Assembly: GCF_014396585.1 (NCBI RefSeq)
Contig: NZ_CP060717.1
Location: 620,001 to 684,000 of the forward strand
Length of the DNA: 64,000 bases
Source: Sphingomonas rhizophila
GTDB taxonomy: Bacteria; Pseudomonadota; Alphaproteobacteria; Sphingomonadales; Sphingomonadaceae
Direction: 5' to 3'
Shown here: positions 26,277 to 36,437 of the stretch, one piece after another
Layout of the letters: each line of letters starts with the position of its first letter
Numbering within the stretch: position 1 is the stretch's first letter
The notes under the pieces: model-generated
Told to the model about the DNA's origin: nothing
What the model saw: only the letters and a program-made list of their open reading frames with translations
Databases searched by the model: none
Made by a program: the position numbers and the translations under genes

Positions 26277-27289
26277 TCAGGCAGCTTTCCTCGCACGACG
26301 ACGTGAGCGGCGCGGCTTTTTCTTCAGGAATTTGAGGAAACCGGTCTCGGCGCTAGTCAACCGCCGCCGGGCGCGCGGCCGTTTCATGCCGTTCAGAGGA
26401 TCCTCAGGGTCTTCCTGCAGTGCCTCGATCAGGCAGGGGTGGACATAGCTCTTGCGGCTCATGGCAACGGTGTTGCCCAGCGCCTCGGCGACCGGTTCGA
26501 GCACGGTCTTCAGGCTGATGCGCTTGCTCTCGGCCTTTTCCAGCAGTTGTTCGAAAAAGATGACACTGGCGCCCCAGGTTCGGAAATGCTTGGCGGTGAA
26601 ATCGCTGCCGGTGGCCTCGCGGATATAGTCGTTGACGTCGGACGAGGTGATCGCCTTCGGTTCGCCGTCGCCGTTCAGATATTGGAACAGGTTCTGGCCG
26701 GGCAGGTCCTCGCACTTGCGGACGATGCGCTTCAGGTTGGCGTCGGTGACGGTGACCTCGTGGACGATGCCGTGCTTGCCGGTGAATCGCATCTTGAGCT
26801 TGCCGCCGACCTTCTTGAGGTGGCGGCTGCGCAGCGTGGTCGCGCCGAAGCTCTTGTTGCTTCGCGCATATTGCTCGTTGCCGACGCGGATATGTTCCTT
26901 GTCGAGCAGGCGGATAACGGCGGCAAGCACCGTGTCACGTTCCAGCTTCCGCTTTCGCAGGTCCCGTTCGACCGTCTTGCGCAACCTGGGCAGCGCTTCG
27001 CCGAATTCCCGGCAATTGTCGTATTTCGATGCATCCCGCTTCGATCGGTAGTCGGCGTGATAGCGGTACTGCTTGCGTCCCCGCGCATCCTTGCCAGTCG
27101 CCTGGATGTGACCATTGGCGTCCTTGCAGAACCAGGCGTCGGTGTAGGCCGGGGCAGGGCGATCGAATTTAATCGGTCGATTTCGTCGCGATCGGTGATC
27201 CGCTTTCCCTGCTCGTCGAAGTACTGGAAGTAGCGGCCCTGCTTCTTGCGGGTGTAGCCGGCCTCCGTGTCGGACGAATGGCGCAACAT
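26277..27289 (-). CDS. DNA topoisomerase IB (one frame break near 27151)
   Basis: A eukaryote-like type IB topoisomerase that relaxes supercoils through a 3'-phosphotyrosyl bond. N-terminal MLRHSSDTEAGYTRKKQGRY, then after the break PAYTDAWFCKDANGHIQATG, YHADYRSKRD, and the catalytic core: RVGNEQYARSNKSFGATTLR, SDFTAKHFRTWGAS with Arg/His, and SRKSYVHPCLIEAL with the active Tyr (about residue 281). Adding one base to the G4 run at 27151-27154 joins the frames and gives 337 residues, family size. The C-terminus is highly basic (KKKPRRSRRRARKAA). It is divergent from the DJ-1-like gene, 69 bases apart. Confidence 0.87.
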
Positions 27290-27358
27290 TGATCGACTTT
27301 CTAACGTTTGACTGCGTGAAGCGGACAGCCGCCGCCGATGTTCCAAAGGAAGAGATAG

Positions 27359-27901
27359 ATGCCCAAGGTTTCCGATGCCCACGTCCTGATCATGGCCACC
27401 AACCGGTTCGAGGAGAGCGAGCTGTTCGGCCCGCGCGACATCCTGTTGGAACGGGGTGCGAAGGTGACGCTGGCCTCGATCGACCGTGACGAGATCCAGG
27501 CGACGGTGCACGACGAACCGGGCAGGACGATCGCGCCCGACCTGACGATCGCCGAGGCGGATGAGGGCGACTATGACGCGCTCTTGCTGCCCGGCGGGGT
27601 GGGCAATCCGGACCGCTTGCGGACGGAGGCCAAGGCCATCGACCTCATCCGGGCGTTCGACGCCGCGCGAAAGCCGGTGGCGGCGATCTGCCACGGTCCT
27701 TGGCTGCTCGTCGAAGCCGATATCGTGCGCGGGAAGACGGTGACGAGCTGGCCGTCGATCCGAACCGATCTCCGCAATGCCGGCGGCGAGGTGATCGACA
27801 AGGCGGCGGTGACCGACGGTCACCTGGTCACGAGCCGCAATCCCGACGACGTGCCGGCCTTCACGGAGGCGCTGATCGCGGCGATCGAGGCGCGCGATTA
27901 A
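27359..27901 (+). CDS. Type 1 glutamine amidotransferase-like protein (DJ-1/PfpI family)
   Basis: A 180-residue flavodoxin-like protein. The nucleophile elbow AAICHGPWLLVEADIVRGKT places Cys111-His112 as in PfpI/YhbO, and a conserved Glu lies in the FEESEL segment near residue 20. This family includes intracellular proteases, chaperones and glyoxalase III/deglycases acting on methylglyoxal damage; the real activity cannot be decided. A ribosome site (AAAGGAAGAG) stands just before the ATG. It is followed by a small membrane hypothetical. Confidence 0.85.
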   Translation: MPKVSDAHVLIMATNRFEESELFGPRDILLERGAKVTLASIDRDEIQATVHDEPGRTIAPDLTIAEADEGDYDALLLPGGVGNPDRLRTEAKAIDLIRAFDAARKPVAAICHGPWLLVEADIVRGKTVTSWPSIRTDLRNAGGEVIDKAAVTDGHLVTSRNPDDVPAFTEALIAAIEARD

Positions 27902-27936
27902 GGGCCTAGTGACCTTTGGCCGCCATAAGCGGCGGC

Positions 27937-28470
27937 ATGGACGGGTGGGACCAACAGAAAATCGGTGACCGCATTGCGGATTGGACCGCGGCGTCATCGC
28001 TAGGGCTTGCGAGCGGGTTCGCTGGATTCGCCCTGGCCCCGGCGAATGTGTTTCCGCTGGCGCCGGTCGCGAGCGGGATCGCCGCGGCGCTGGCGATGAC
28101 GCTGGTCGGGCTTGCCGCGATGCGACAGGTGAAGGGCGAACTGATCGCTCAGGCCGGCTTCGAACTGGTCGACTTCCCCGATGACGTCCTGCTGCTCGAC
28201 GTCGTTGCGAGCGCGGGCGATGACGCGCTTCTGCTCGACGATCCGATCGCGCCGATCGCCGAGGATTCGCGGGTGGTCAGGCTGTTCGCGCCGGAGACGA
28301 TTGCCGCGCCCGGCGAACTGGCGGAGCGGATCGATCAGTGGCTCGACGGGGCGCGCAACCGCGTCCGAACCGAAGTGCCAGTCGCCGCATCGGGCCATGG
28401 GCCACGGTCGAGCGTGGCCAGTGCGGCGCTTCACGCGGCGCTCGACGATATTCGCCGCTCGTTGCGCTAA
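27937..28470 (+). CDS. Hypothetical protein with two membrane helices
   Basis: A 177-residue protein starting MDGWDQQKIGDRIADWTAAS. Residues about 24-70 hold two hydrophobic stretches (LGLASGFAGFALAPANVFPL and ASGIAAALAMTLVGLAAM) separated by a short turn, a helical hairpin. The remaining ~110 residues are cytosolic, acidic and Leu-rich (FPDDVLLLDVVASAGDDALL). I do not recognise the family. ATG 27937 was preferred to a TTG at 27916. It lies 35 bases after the DJ-1-like gene and is convergent with the DUF-like gene at 28487. Confidence 0.55.
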   Translation: MDGWDQQKIGDRIADWTAASSLGLASGFAGFALAPANVFPLAPVASGIAAALAMTLVGLAAMRQVKGELIAQAGFELVDFPDDVLLLDVVASAGDDALLLDDPIAPIAEDSRVVRLFAPETIAAPGELAERIDQWLDGARNRVRTEVPVAASGHGPRSSVASAALHAALDDIRRSLR

Positions 28471-28486
28471 GCGCCGCACCTCATCG

Positions 28487-28819
28487 TCATTCGACGATCG
28501 TCAGCGCTTCAAGGGCAATCGTGATCGAGCCGTCGTCTCCTTCGACGGGCGGGGCACCGCTCGCCATGTCGGCGACGATCTGGCCGGGGACCGTCCATTC
28601 GGCCTCGGCCAGGTTTTGCAGCAGGCGATCGGCAACGACCCGTGCGTCCGGCCCAAGGATCTTGAGGCGCATTTCATGGCGTTCGCCGACGAAAGTAAGT
28701 GATTGCCAATCGACCGAGCGGAAATCGATAAGCAAAACCCTTTCGCGGCCGACCGCAGCCCTGGCGAGGATACCGCGCAGCAGGCCGGCAGCGGCGGAGG
28801 ACAGGGGCGGACGCATCAT
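28487..28819 (-). CDS. Hypothetical protein, translated with the upstream small HTH gene
   Basis: A 110-residue protein beginning MMRPPLSSAAAGLLRGILAR and containing MRLKILGPDARVVADRLLQN and WTVPGQIVADMASGAPP. No signal peptide or domain is recognised. Its first ATG overlaps the stop of the 57-residue HTH gene by 4 bases (ATGA at 28816-28819), so translation is probably coupled. The pair is divergent from an S24 repressor gene. Given this arrangement it may act in the same regulatory unit, but no function is assigned. Confidence 0.6.
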   Translation of the reverse strand: MMRPPLSSAAAGLLRGILARAAVGRERVLLIDFRSVDWQSLTFVGERHEMRLKILGPDARVVADRLLQNLAEAEWTVPGQIVADMASGAPPVEGDDGSITIALEALTIVE

Positions 28820-28989
28820 TGGACCGACTCCAGATACGCACGAACCCGTCGGACGGTGCGCGGGCGCGGCTCCCGTCCGTTGCGAAGATCAAAGATGAAG
28901 CGGGGGTCGCCCATGACCTCACGGCCAAAACGGGCAGGGGGCATGTTACTGTTTTGGAGGAATTTTTCGAGTTCCCGGAGAAGATGCAC
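28816..28989 (-). CDS. Small helix-turn-helix protein (57 residues, GTG start)
   Basis: Reading the minus strand from GTG 28989 gives MHLLRELEKFLQNSNMPPAR, then FGREVMGDPRFIFDLRNGRE and PRPRTVRRVRAYLESVQ. The pattern of a helix, FGREVMGDP turn, DLRNGREPRP and VRRVRAYL matches small HTH proteins common in alphaproteobacteria that look like a lone Cro/C1-type domain. TAGGAAG, 7 bases before GTG, is an excellent ribosome site, and the stop overlaps the next gene by ATGA, both of which support it being real. It lies divergent from an S24 repressor. Likely DNA-binding; target unknown. Confidence 0.72.
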   Translation of the reverse strand: MHLLRELEKFLQNSNMPPARFGREVMGDPRFIFDLRNGREPRPRTVRRVRAYLESVQ

Positions 28990-29043
28990 GGTGCTTCCTA
29001 ACTGATTCGATCACGACTCGGCCTGTCGCTGAATTCCAATGCG

Positions 29044-29070
29044 TTTCCTACTTGTCTAGGCACTTTCCTA
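29044..29070. promoter_or_regulatory. Repeated heptamer before the S24 repressor gene
   Basis: TTTCCTA occurs twice in direct orientation, at 29044-29050 and 29064-29070, 20 bases start to start (about two helical turns). Between them CCTA and TAGG form a small dyad (29047-29060). The site lies 20-46 bases before the repressor ATG, where an autoregulatory operator would be. Prediction only. Confidence 0.33.
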
Positions 29071-29089
29071 TGATTAAGGTCAATTTGCC

Positions 29090-29740
29090 ATGTCTGATGA
29101 TTCTCGTGCCATCCTGGAGAAACTATGTGCGGAGCGGGGGGAAAGCCTTGCCGGCCTGTCCCGTCTGCTGGGGCGAAATGACGCCTATATTCAACAGTTT
29201 CTGAGGAAGGGGACGCCCCGCCGCCTGCCGGAACGGGAGCGGCGCGTACTTGCCCGTTACTTCAGCATCCCCGAATCGATGCTCGGTGCGCCCGAAGCGG
29301 ATCCGGAGCTGGACACGGGAGCTTTGGTGCCGGTAGCGCGTGTTGCGGCGCGTGCCTCGGCGGGTCCGGGCGCGCTTGGCCATGACGAGGCCGCCAGGCC
29401 CTATTTCGCGTTCGACCAGCGCTGGCTTCGCGCGATGACCAACTCGTCGGCCAGCCGATTGTCGGTCATTCGCGTCGAAGGCGATTCGATGGCGCCGACC
29501 CTGGATGCCGGCGACGACATCCTGGTCGACCTTGACGACACCGGCGACCGGCTGCGCGACGGCATTTACGTCCTTCGCGTGGACGAGATGCTGCTGGTCA
29601 AGCGGCTCGCCCTTCACCCCTTCGCCAAGCAGGTGACGGTACAGTCGGACAATCCGGCCTATCCCGACTGGCCCAACCGTAACCTCGACGAATTCGACAT
29701 CATCGGCCGGGTGATCTGGGCCGGTGGACGGGTTGGTTAG
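29090..29740 (+). CDS. S24-family (LexA/CI-like) transcriptional repressor
   Basis: A 216-residue regulator. The N-terminus (SLAGLSRLLGRNDAYIQQFL, residues 19-38) is a helix-turn-helix; the C-terminus is a LexA-type self-cleaving peptidase with Ser133 in VEGDSMAPTLDAGD and Lys171 in LLVKRLAL. An Ala-Gly pair in RASAGPGALG (91-92) is a plausible cleavage site. That makes it a candidate RecA-responsive, CI-like switch. No prophage genes are near it, so it is probably a resident sphingomonad regulator. It is divergent from the small HTH protein, 100 bases away. Confidence 0.85.
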   Translation: MSDDSRAILEKLCAERGESLAGLSRLLGRNDAYIQQFLRKGTPRRLPERERRVLARYFSIPESMLGAPEADPELDTGALVPVARVAARASAGPGALGHDEAARPYFAFDQRWLRAMTNSSASRLSVIRVEGDSMAPTLDAGDDILVDLDDTGDRLRDGIYVLRVDEMLLVKRLALHPFAKQVTVQSDNPAYPDWPNRNLDEFDIIGRVIWAGGRVG

Positions 29741-29904
29741 GACCGCCGGTCGAGAAGCCAGACGATGATGGCGAGCACCGTCCCGATGAGCGTGCCGATC
29801 AGTGCGCCGCCAAGTGGGTCACCGCGCAGCACGCCCCAGACGAAACCGGCGATGATCGCGACGATCAGAAAGAAGCCGCCGGCGGCGGAGGGGCGCTTGG
29901 TCAT
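29737..29904 (-). CDS. Small membrane protein, hypothetical
   Basis: A 55-residue protein, MTKRPSAAGGFFLIVAIIAG then VWGVLRGDPLGGALIGTLIG, ending VLAIIVWLLDRRS, with two membrane helices and Gly-rich packing. Convergent overlap of 4 bases with the S24 gene. An ATG 12 bases upstream (29916) would add MSAA. Similar tiny two-helix proteins are common, function unknown. Confidence 0.58.
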   Translation of the reverse strand: MTKRPSAAGGFFLIVAIIAGFVWGVLRGDPLGGALIGTLIGTVLAIIVWLLDRRS

Positions 29905-30015
29905 GGCCGCGCTCATGGCACGATCCGGCCACGCGCTCCAGCCAGCTATGGTTAGCGAGCCGTTCACCGCCTTCGTGCGCGTGGTCGTAACGCGGACGCG
30001 CCTAACAGCGTCGCC

Positions 30016-30225
30016 ATGCAAGCGATGTTCATCAACGGCCGGGGTGCACTGGATGACGCCCACCGGCTGATCGACACCTATGGCGACGACGCCGGGTTCG
30101 AGGCCGCGATCCTGGCCGAGCAGAGCCGCAGCGACGGCAACGTCGTCCGTTTCTGCCACTGGCGCCAGATCGAACGGGTAATCGCCACGCTCGCCAGCGA
30201 CGAAGTGCACGGCAGCATTCATTAA
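30016..30225 (+). CDS. Small conserved hypothetical protein
   Basis: A 69-residue soluble protein: MQAMFINGRGALDDAHRLID, AILAEQSRSDGNVVRFCHWR, QIERVIATLASDEVHGSIH. The layout (a helix, then acidic loop and FCHWRQIERVIATL helix) resembles short DUF proteins of sphingomonads in which a dispensable N-terminus precedes a W-R-x-I-x-R-A-I segment. No function can be given. It stands between the small membrane protein and the tamA gene. Confidence 0.5.
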   Translation: MQAMFINGRGALDDAHRLIDTYGDDAGFEAAILAEQSRSDGNVVRFCHWRQIERVIATLASDEVHGSIH

Positions 30226-30288
30226 TTTTGCCGCCTGCCCTCAGTGGCGGGGGTGGCGCGCCGCGATGCCCGTGCTAGGTCTGCCGCC

Positions 30289-32280
30289 ATGGTGGTTGGT
30301 TCGGGCCGGGGAGCCGCGTTCATCCTGCTGGCGGCTGGGGCGGCGTCGAACCTGACGCCTGCCCTCGCGCGGGCGCAGGTCGCGCCCACGGTGCCGCCCG
30401 CTACCGACCCCGGCGGACTCGATCCTTCCGCGCCGCTTGACCCGATGACCGACATCGGTGTCGCCTGGCCGGACATGAACGCGCCGGACGCGGTCGCTGA
30501 CCCGACCGATCCCGCAGCGCGTCCGGTGACGGCGGGCGCCACCGACGATCTCGCCACCCTGCGCCGTTACTCCGTCGCGCTGTCGGGGATGGACAGTGTC
30601 GAGGAGGCCAATGCGCTGCGCGACAAGTTCGACGAGCAGTCGGCATTGGTCGAGGGAGAGGGCAAGCCGGTCAACGCCGCACAAATCGATCGTCGGGCCC
30701 GGGCGGACTCGGAGCTGCTGGCGGAATTGCTTCGCGCGGACGGCTATTACGACGCCGAGGTCGAGCCGCAGATCGACACGGCCGGCGGTTCGGTCGCGGT
30801 GACCTTGGCGGCGACGCCCGGCGAGCGATACCGCTTCGCCGGGGTCGAGCTTCCCGGTCTCGACGGCGCGGCGAGCGACCGCGACGATCTTCGCGCCGCC
30901 TTCGCGGTCAAGGCCGGCGACCCGGTGGTGGCCGAAAAGGTCATTGCCGCGGGCATCGCGCTCCAGGTCGAACTCGGCCAGCGCGGGTTCGCCACCGCCA
31001 ACATCGGCGAACAGGACATCGTCATCGACCACGAAGCGCGCGAGGCGCGGCTGGTGCTTCCGGTGACTCCCGGTCCGGTGGCGAAGTTCGGATCCATCAG
31101 CGTCAGCGGCAGGCCCCCGTTCAGTGCTCGTCACGTCGGCAACATCGCCCGGTTCAAGCGGGGCGACCGTTTTGACCAGGCCGATGTCGACGACCTTCGC
31201 CGGGCGCTGGTTGCGACCGGGCTGGTGTCGAGCGTCGAGGTTCGCCAGGTGCCAATCGATGCAGGGCGGACGATCGACCTGGCGGTCAAGCTCGAACCGG
31301 CACCGATGCGGACGATCGCGGGAGAGCTTGGCTACGGCACCGGTGAGGGCATCCGCGCGGAGGCCAGCTGGCAGCATCGCAACTTTTTCAATCCCGAAGG
31401 CGCGCTGACGCTCCGCGCGGTTGCGGGAACCCAGGAACAGCTCGCTTCGGCGACGGTCCGTCGAAACAATTTCGGCCGGCGCGACCGGGCGATCTACGCC
31501 GTCGCGTCGGCCAGTCACATCGACCGCGATGCTTATGAGGCCAAGACCCTGTCGCTTGCCGCCGGCCTCGAGCGGCAGAGCAATTTCATCTTCCAGAAGC
31601 GCTGGACCTGGAGCATCGGCGCCGAATTGGTGGCGTCGGACGAGCGCGACACGATCGTCGCCACCGCCGAGGAACGGCGACGCACCTTCTTCATCGGCGC
31701 GTTACCGGCAAGCCTGACCTACGACGGCAGCGACAATCTCCTGGACCCCACGCGTGGCTTCCGGCTGGGCGGGCGATTGAGCCCGGAACTCTCGTTGCAG
31801 GGAGGGGCGTCGGGCTATGCCAAGGCGCAAGTCGATGCCAGCGCGTACCAGCCGGTTTCGGACCGCTTGGTCATCGCCGGGCGGGTGCGGGTCGGACAAA
31901 TCCTCGGCGCGGGCCGCGACGATATTGCGCCGTCGCGGCGTTTCTACGCAGGGGGCGGCGGTTCCGTGCGCGGCTATGGCTATCAGGCGCTCGGACCCCG
32001 CGATGCGGACAACAACCCGATCGGCGGCAAGAGCCTCGCCGAGTTCGCGGTCGAAGGGCGATTCCGTCTCGGCAATTTCGGCATCGTTCCGTTCTTCGAT
32101 GGCGGCACCCTGTCGTCCAAGGCGAAGCCCGACTTCAAGGGCTGGCAGTTCGGCGCCGGCGTGGGTGCGCGCTATTATTCGAGCTTCGGCCCCATCCGCA
32201 TCGATGTCGGGACGCCATTTAACCGCCAGCCGGGTGACAGCCGGATCGCGGTGACGGTCAGCCTGGGGCAGGCGTTCTAG
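30289..32280 (+). CDS. tamA: TamA-like outer-membrane translocation protein (BamA/Omp85 family)
   Basis: A 663-residue Omp85 protein. The leader (MVVGSGRGAAFILLAAGAAS ... ALARAQ) is a signal peptide; about 80 residues of Pro/Asp-rich linker follow, then three POTRA domains (about 90-330), and a 16-strand barrel. The barrel carries the family signature GGGGSVRGYGYQ in the lid-lock loop and ends TVSLGQAF with terminal Phe. With TamB downstream (2-base gap) it forms the TAM complex, which helps outer-membrane assembly or phospholipid transport. The ATG at 30289 was preferred to a GTG at 30244 because of the leader. Confidence 0.92.
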   Translation: MVVGSGRGAAFILLAAGAASNLTPALARAQVAPTVPPATDPGGLDPSAPLDPMTDIGVAWPDMNAPDAVADPTDPAARPVTAGATDDLATLRRYSVALSGMDSVEEANALRDKFDEQSALVEGEGKPVNAAQIDRRARADSELLAELLRADGYYDAEVEPQIDTAGGSVAVTLAATPGERYRFAGVELPGLDGAASDRDDLRAAFAVKAGDPVVAEKVIAAGIALQVELGQRGFATANIGEQDIVIDHEAREARLVLPVTPGPVAKFGSISVSGRPPFSARHVGNIARFKRGDRFDQADVDDLRRALVATGLVSSVEVRQVPIDAGRTIDLAVKLEPAPMRTIAGELGYGTGEGIRAEASWQHRNFFNPEGALTLRAVAGTQEQLASATVRRNNFGRRDRAIYAVASASHIDRDAYEAKTLSLAAGLERQSNFIFQKRWTWSIGAELVASDERDTIVATAEERRRTFFIGALPASLTYDGSDNLLDPTRGFRLGGRLSPELSLQGGASGYAKAQVDASAYQPVSDRLVIAGRVRVGQILGAGRDDIAPSRRFYAGGGGSVRGYGYQALGPRDADNNPIGGKSLAEFAVEGRFRLGNFGIVPFFDGGTLSSKAKPDFKGWQFGAGVGARYYSSFGPIRIDVGTPFNRQPGDSRIAVTVSLGQAF

Positions 32281-32282
32281 GG

Positions 32283-35200
32283 ATGACGGAGGGGGACGAA
32301 CCAGTCGCAGCGATCCGCCGCCCGTCGTGGCCCCGCCGCCTGCTCGGCGAGTTGATTGCACTGATCGTGTCGCTGGCCATTCTGGCGATGGTTGGCCTCG
32401 TCGCGCTCGACACGGCGCCGGGTCATCGCTTCCTGGTCGACCGCATCGCGGGTATGGAGACGGCGACCGGGCTCAAGATCCGGATTGGCCGGATCGACGG
32501 GTCGTTGTTCGGCACGTCCCGCCTCAGAAACGTGCAGGTATCGGATCCGCAAGGCGTCTTCCTGTCGAGCCCGGAGATCGAGCTCGAATGGGCACCGCTC
32601 TCCTGGCTCTACAACAGCCTTCACATCGACCGCATCGAAGCCGACCGGGTTCGGCTCGATCGCCTGCCCAAGCTGCGGCCGAGCACGAAGAAGGGACCGC
32701 TGCTTCCGGGCTTCGACATTCACATCGGCAAGCTCGATATCCGGCGGCTGGAGGTCGGCGCCGCGGTCAGCGGACGACCGCAGTTGGGGCGCGTACTGGG
32801 CAGTGCCGACATTCGCGCGGGCCGGGCGATGATCAATCTGCAGGGAGCGATGAGCGGGGGTGACCGGCTCGCCATCCTGCTTGACGCGGACCCCGACCGC
32901 GACCGGTTCGACCTAGAGCTTCGGGCAAGCGCTCCAGCCAACGGCTTCCTGCCGGCGCTGGCCGGATCGAAGCGGCCGGTCGAGGCGGTGATCACCGGCA
33001 ATGGCGGCTGGACCCGCTGGCGCGGAAGGGCGCAATTGCGTCTGTCGGGGATCGAAGCGGCCGGGCTGGAGCTCGTCACGGAATCGGGCAGATACCGCCT
33101 GTCCGGACTGCTTCGTCCAGCGCCTTTCGCCGGTGGGAAGGTGCGGCGACTGACCGCGCCAACGGTTCGGGTAACCGGCAATGCCCAGCTCAAGGATCGC
33201 CAACTCAAGGGGCAGCTGACCCTGGCCTCGCCGGCGATGCGCGCGGTGGCGGCGGGAACGCTCGACCTTGCTGCAAACGCCTTTCGCGGCGCCAGCGTCG
33301 GCGCTGACCTGATCCAGCCGCGCGCGCTGTTCCCGAACATGAGCGGGCGGAATGTGCGCCTGCTGATGACGCTCGACGGACCGTTCGCGACGGCCAACTA
33401 TTCCTATCGCCTGACCAGTCCGCAGGTCGCGTTCGACAATACCGGCTTTGTCGATGTGCGCGCCGAGGGACGGGGAAGAATGGCGCCGTGGCCGATGCGG
33501 GTGCCACTTCGCCTGCAGGCGCGGGCGATCACCGGGATCGGCGACGTGGCCGGCGGGATCCTTCGCAACTTGTCGGTCGAGGGCATGCTCGCGGTGACGC
33601 CCCAGCTAGTGCGCGGTGATAATCTGGCGCTGAAGAGCGACAAGGTCGCGGGCAAGATGGCGCTGCTCGTCGACCTGCGCACCGGCCGGTTCGACGTCAC
33701 CTTGTCGGGCGGTCTGAAGCGCTACCTCATCCCAGGCATCGGCCTGGTCGATGTGCTGACCGACCTTCGCGTGGTGCCCGGACCCAACGGCAAGGCGCGT
33801 GTGGTGGGCAAGGCGCAGGCGTGGGTCCGGCGGCTCGACAATAGCTTCTCCGCCGGGCTGATGGGCGGACTGCCCCGCCTGACGACCGACCTGGAGCGGG
33901 GTGCCGACGGCATTCTGCGCCTCCGCAATCTGCAGCTCTACTCTCCGACGTTGAGGCTGTCCGGCCAAGGCTATCGCCGCCGCGATGGCACCTTCCACAT
34001 CGAGGCGAGCGGACGGCAGTCGCAGTACGGGCCGGTGCGGATGGTGCTCGATGGACCAATCGAGCGGCCGGCGGTTAACCTTCTGCTCGACCGGCCCAAC
34101 GACGCGATGGGCATTCGCGCCATGCGGCTGCTGCTCAAGCCGACGGCGGCGGGCTTCGACTACACGGCATCCGGCCAGTCGCGGCTGGGCCCGTTCACGT
34201 CGGACGGGCAAATCCAGCTGCCCAAGGGATCGCCGGCGGTCATCGATGTTGCCGCGCTCCGCGTAGCCGGAACGACCGCAACGGGGCGGTTGCGCAGCGA
34301 TCCCGGCGGCTTCAACGGCCAGTTGACGCTGGCCGGCGGCGGGATCGACGGGCGGCTGCTGTTTGCGCCGCAGCAGGGGGACCAGCGGATCGAAGCGCAT
34401 TTGGCGCTGGCCAACGCCAGCCTGCCGGGTCCGACGCCGATCACGATCGGTGCGGGGCGGATCGACGGGCATGTCCTGCTTGCCGAAGGGCAGACGGCCA
34501 TCGACGGAACGTTGACGGCCCGCGGCCTGAAGTACGGCACCGTCAGCCTGGCGCGGCTGACCGCCAACGCCAAGCTGGTCAACGGATCGGGCGAGGTCCG
34601 CGCCGCGCTGGCGGGACGAAGGGGCAACGCCTTCGAGTTCGTCACGTTGGCGCGGATTACGCCCGACAGCATAGGGCTGACCGGGCGCGGGACGATCGAC
34701 CGGCGGCCTCTCATGATCGACGGGACGATGAACGTTCGCCGCGACGGGGATGCCTGGGTGGTCGCGCCCACGCGAGTGCGTTTCGGTGGCGGGGTCGGGA
34801 CGCTATCGGGACGGACCGGAGCGCAGCCTGCGCTTCGCGCCGACATTTCGTCGATGCCGCTGCAGCTGCTGGATATCTTCTGGCCCAAGCTCGGGCTTGC
34901 CGGGGTCGCCAGCGGCACGGTCGATTACCGGTTTGACGGCAACCGCCCGAGCGGCCGCGCCGACCTCAAGGTTCGGGGGCTGAGCCGCGCCGGCCTGGTG
35001 CTGACATCGCAACCGATCGACCTTGGCTTCGCCGGGGTACTCGACGGCGGCAAGGCCGGCTTCCGCGCGGTCGCGGTATCCGGCGGCAAGACCATCGGCC
35101 GGGCGCAGGGGCGGTTCGCGCCGCTGGGTGCGGGGCCGACCGTCGCGGCGCTGCTCAACGCGCCGATGCTGATGCAGGTGCGCTACGCCGGGCCGGCCGA

Positions 35201-36437
35201 TACGCTGTGGCGCCTGTCGGGGGTCGAAGTGTTCGACCTGTCCGGGCCCATCGCGATCGGCGCGGATATCGGTGGACGGATGATCGATCCGCAGATCCGC
35301 GGGTCGCTTCGCGCACAGGGCGCCCGGATCGAGAGCGCCGTGACCGGCACGGTCATCACAGGTCTTACCGCTCGCGGTCGCTTCGCCGGACCGCGGCTGA
35401 CGCTCGACCAGATCAGCGGGGCCACGCCGGGCGGAGGATCGCTGGCCGGCCGCGGCTCGGTGGACTTCTCGGGCGGCATGGCGGCGTTCGATCTCGCCTT
35501 CCAGACGCAGAATGCGCGGGTTCTCGACCGTGACGATCTGGCCGCCAACGTCACCGGGCCGCTCCGCATCAAATCCGACGGGAACGGCGGGGTCATTTCC
35601 GGCGACCTGCGGCTCGTGTCCGGACGCTTCACGCTGGGCCAGGCCAGCGCCGCGGCCAAGGTGCCGCAATTGAAGGTTCGCGAGATCAACCTCGATCCGG
35701 CCGAGGTGATCGAGGTCCGCCAATTGTCGCCGTGGCGGCTCGACGTGAAGGTCGCCGGTGAACTCAACGTTCGCGGGCTCGGCATCGACAGCCGCTGGCG
35801 GACCAATCTGCAGATCGGCGGCAACGTTGCCTCGCCCGCCGCGACCGGCACGGCGAACCTGGTGCGCGGAAATTACGAATTCGCAGGCCGGGTCTTCCGG
35901 CTCGATCGCGGCGTCATCCGCTTCCGCGGTGAAAGCCCACCCGATCCGCTGCTCGACATTCGGGCCGAGGCGCAAGTCCAGGGCGTTGACGCATCGGTGC
36001 TGGTTCGCGGGACGGGCCTCAAGCCGGAAATCAGCTTCGCTTCGGTCCCGGCGCTGCCGCAGGACGAGTTGTTGTCGCGCCTGTTGTTCGGGACATCGAT
36101 CACCAACCTGTCGGCACCCGAAGCGCTGCAGCTTGCGAGTGCCGTGGCCGCCCTCAATAGCGGTACCGGCAGCCTGGACCCGATCAACGCCGTACGGCGC
36201 GCGGTCGGGCTGGACCGGCTGCGCATCCTGCCGGCGGACATCGCGACCGGGCAGAAGACAGCCATCTCCGCCGGCAAATATATCGGCCGCAAGCTGTTCG
36301 TGGAGGTGATTACCGACGGCCAGGGCTATTCAGCCACGCGGGTCGAATATCAGGTCACGCGCTGGCTCTCGCTGCTGTCATCGGTTTCGACGATTGGACG
36401 GACGAGCGCCAACGTCCGTATTTCAAAGGATTATTGA
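32283..36437 (+). CDS. tamB: TamB-like inner-membrane/periplasmic translocation protein
   Basis: A 1384-residue protein of the AsmA/TamB bridge family. One membrane helix lies near the N-terminus ([20 protein letters not shown], residues about 20-39), then a very long beta-taco built of repeated strands ([18 protein letters not shown] and similar), and a conserved C-terminal DUF490/TamB domain: [20 protein letters not shown] and [20 protein letters not shown]. Long hydrophobic grooves of this type carry lipids between membranes; the TamA partner is immediately upstream. The stop overlaps the next gene as TGATG. Confidence 0.92.
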   Translation: MTEGDEPVAAIRRPSWPRRLLGELIALIVSLAILAMVGLVALDTAPGHRFLVDRIAGMETATGLKIRIGRIDGSLFGTSRLRNVQVSDPQGVFLSSPEIELEWAPLSWLYNSLHIDRIEADRVRLDRLPKLRPSTKKGPLLPGFDIHIGKLDIRRLEVGAAVSGRPQLGRVLGSADIRAGRAMINLQGAMSGGDRLAILLDADPDRDRFDLELRASAPANGFLPALAGSKRPVEAVITGNGGWTRWRGRAQLRLSGIEAAGLELVTESGRYRLSGLLRPAPFAGGKVRRLTAPTVRVTGNAQLKDRQLKGQLTLASPAMRAVAAGTLDLAANAFRGASVGADLIQPRALFPNMSGRNVRLLMTLDGPFATANYSYRLTSPQVAFDNTGFVDVRAEGRGRMAPWPMRVPLRLQARAITGIGDVAGGILRNLSVEGMLAVTPQLVRGDNLALKSDKVAGKMALLVDLRTGRFDVTLSGGLKRYLIPGIGLVDVLTDLRVVPGPNGKARVVGKAQAWVRRLDNSFSAGLMGGLPRLTTDLERGADGILRLRNLQLYSPTLRLSGQGYRRRDGTFHIEASGRQSQYGPVRMVLDGPIERPAVNLLLDRPNDAMGIRAMRLLLKPTAAGFDYTASGQSRLGPFTSDGQIQLPKGSPAVIDVAALRVAGTTATGRLRSDPGGFNGQLTLAGGGIDGRLLFAPQQGDQRIEAHLALANASLPGPTPITIGAGRIDGHVLLAEGQTAIDGTLTARGLKYGTVSLARLTANAKLVNGSGEVRAALAGRRGNAFEFVTLARITPDSIGLTGRGTIDRRPLMIDGTMNVRRDGDAWVVAPTRVRFGGGVGTLSGRTGAQPALRADISSMPLQLLDIFWPKLGLAGVASGTVDYRFDGNRPSGRADLKVRGLSRAGLVLTSQPIDLGFAGVLDGGKAGFRAVAVSGGKTIGRAQGRFAPLGAGPTVAALLNAPMLMQVRYAGPADTLWRLSGVEVFDLSGPIAIGADIGGRMIDPQIRGSLRAQGARIESAVTGTVITGLTARGRFAGPRLTLDQISGATPGGGSLAGRGSVDFSGGMAAFDLAFQTQNARVLDRDDLAANVTGPLRIKSDGNGGVISGDLRLVSGRFTLGQASAAAKVPQLKVREINLDPAEVIEVRQLSPWRLDVKVAGELNVRGLGIDSRWRTNLQIGGNVASPAATGTANLVRGNYEFAGRVFRLDRGVIRFRGESPPDPLLDIRAEAQVQGVDASVLVRGTGLKPEISFASVPALPQDELLSRLLFGTSITNLSAPEALQLASAVAALNSGTGSLDPINAVRRAVGLDRLRILPADIATGQKTAISAGKYIGRKLFVEVITDGQGYSATRVEYQVTRWLSLLSSVSTIGRTSANVRISKDY

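Noticed and set aside
29090-29740. Prophage remnant
   Set aside because: The S24 repressor stands alone; no integrase, terminase, capsid or tail genes flank it.
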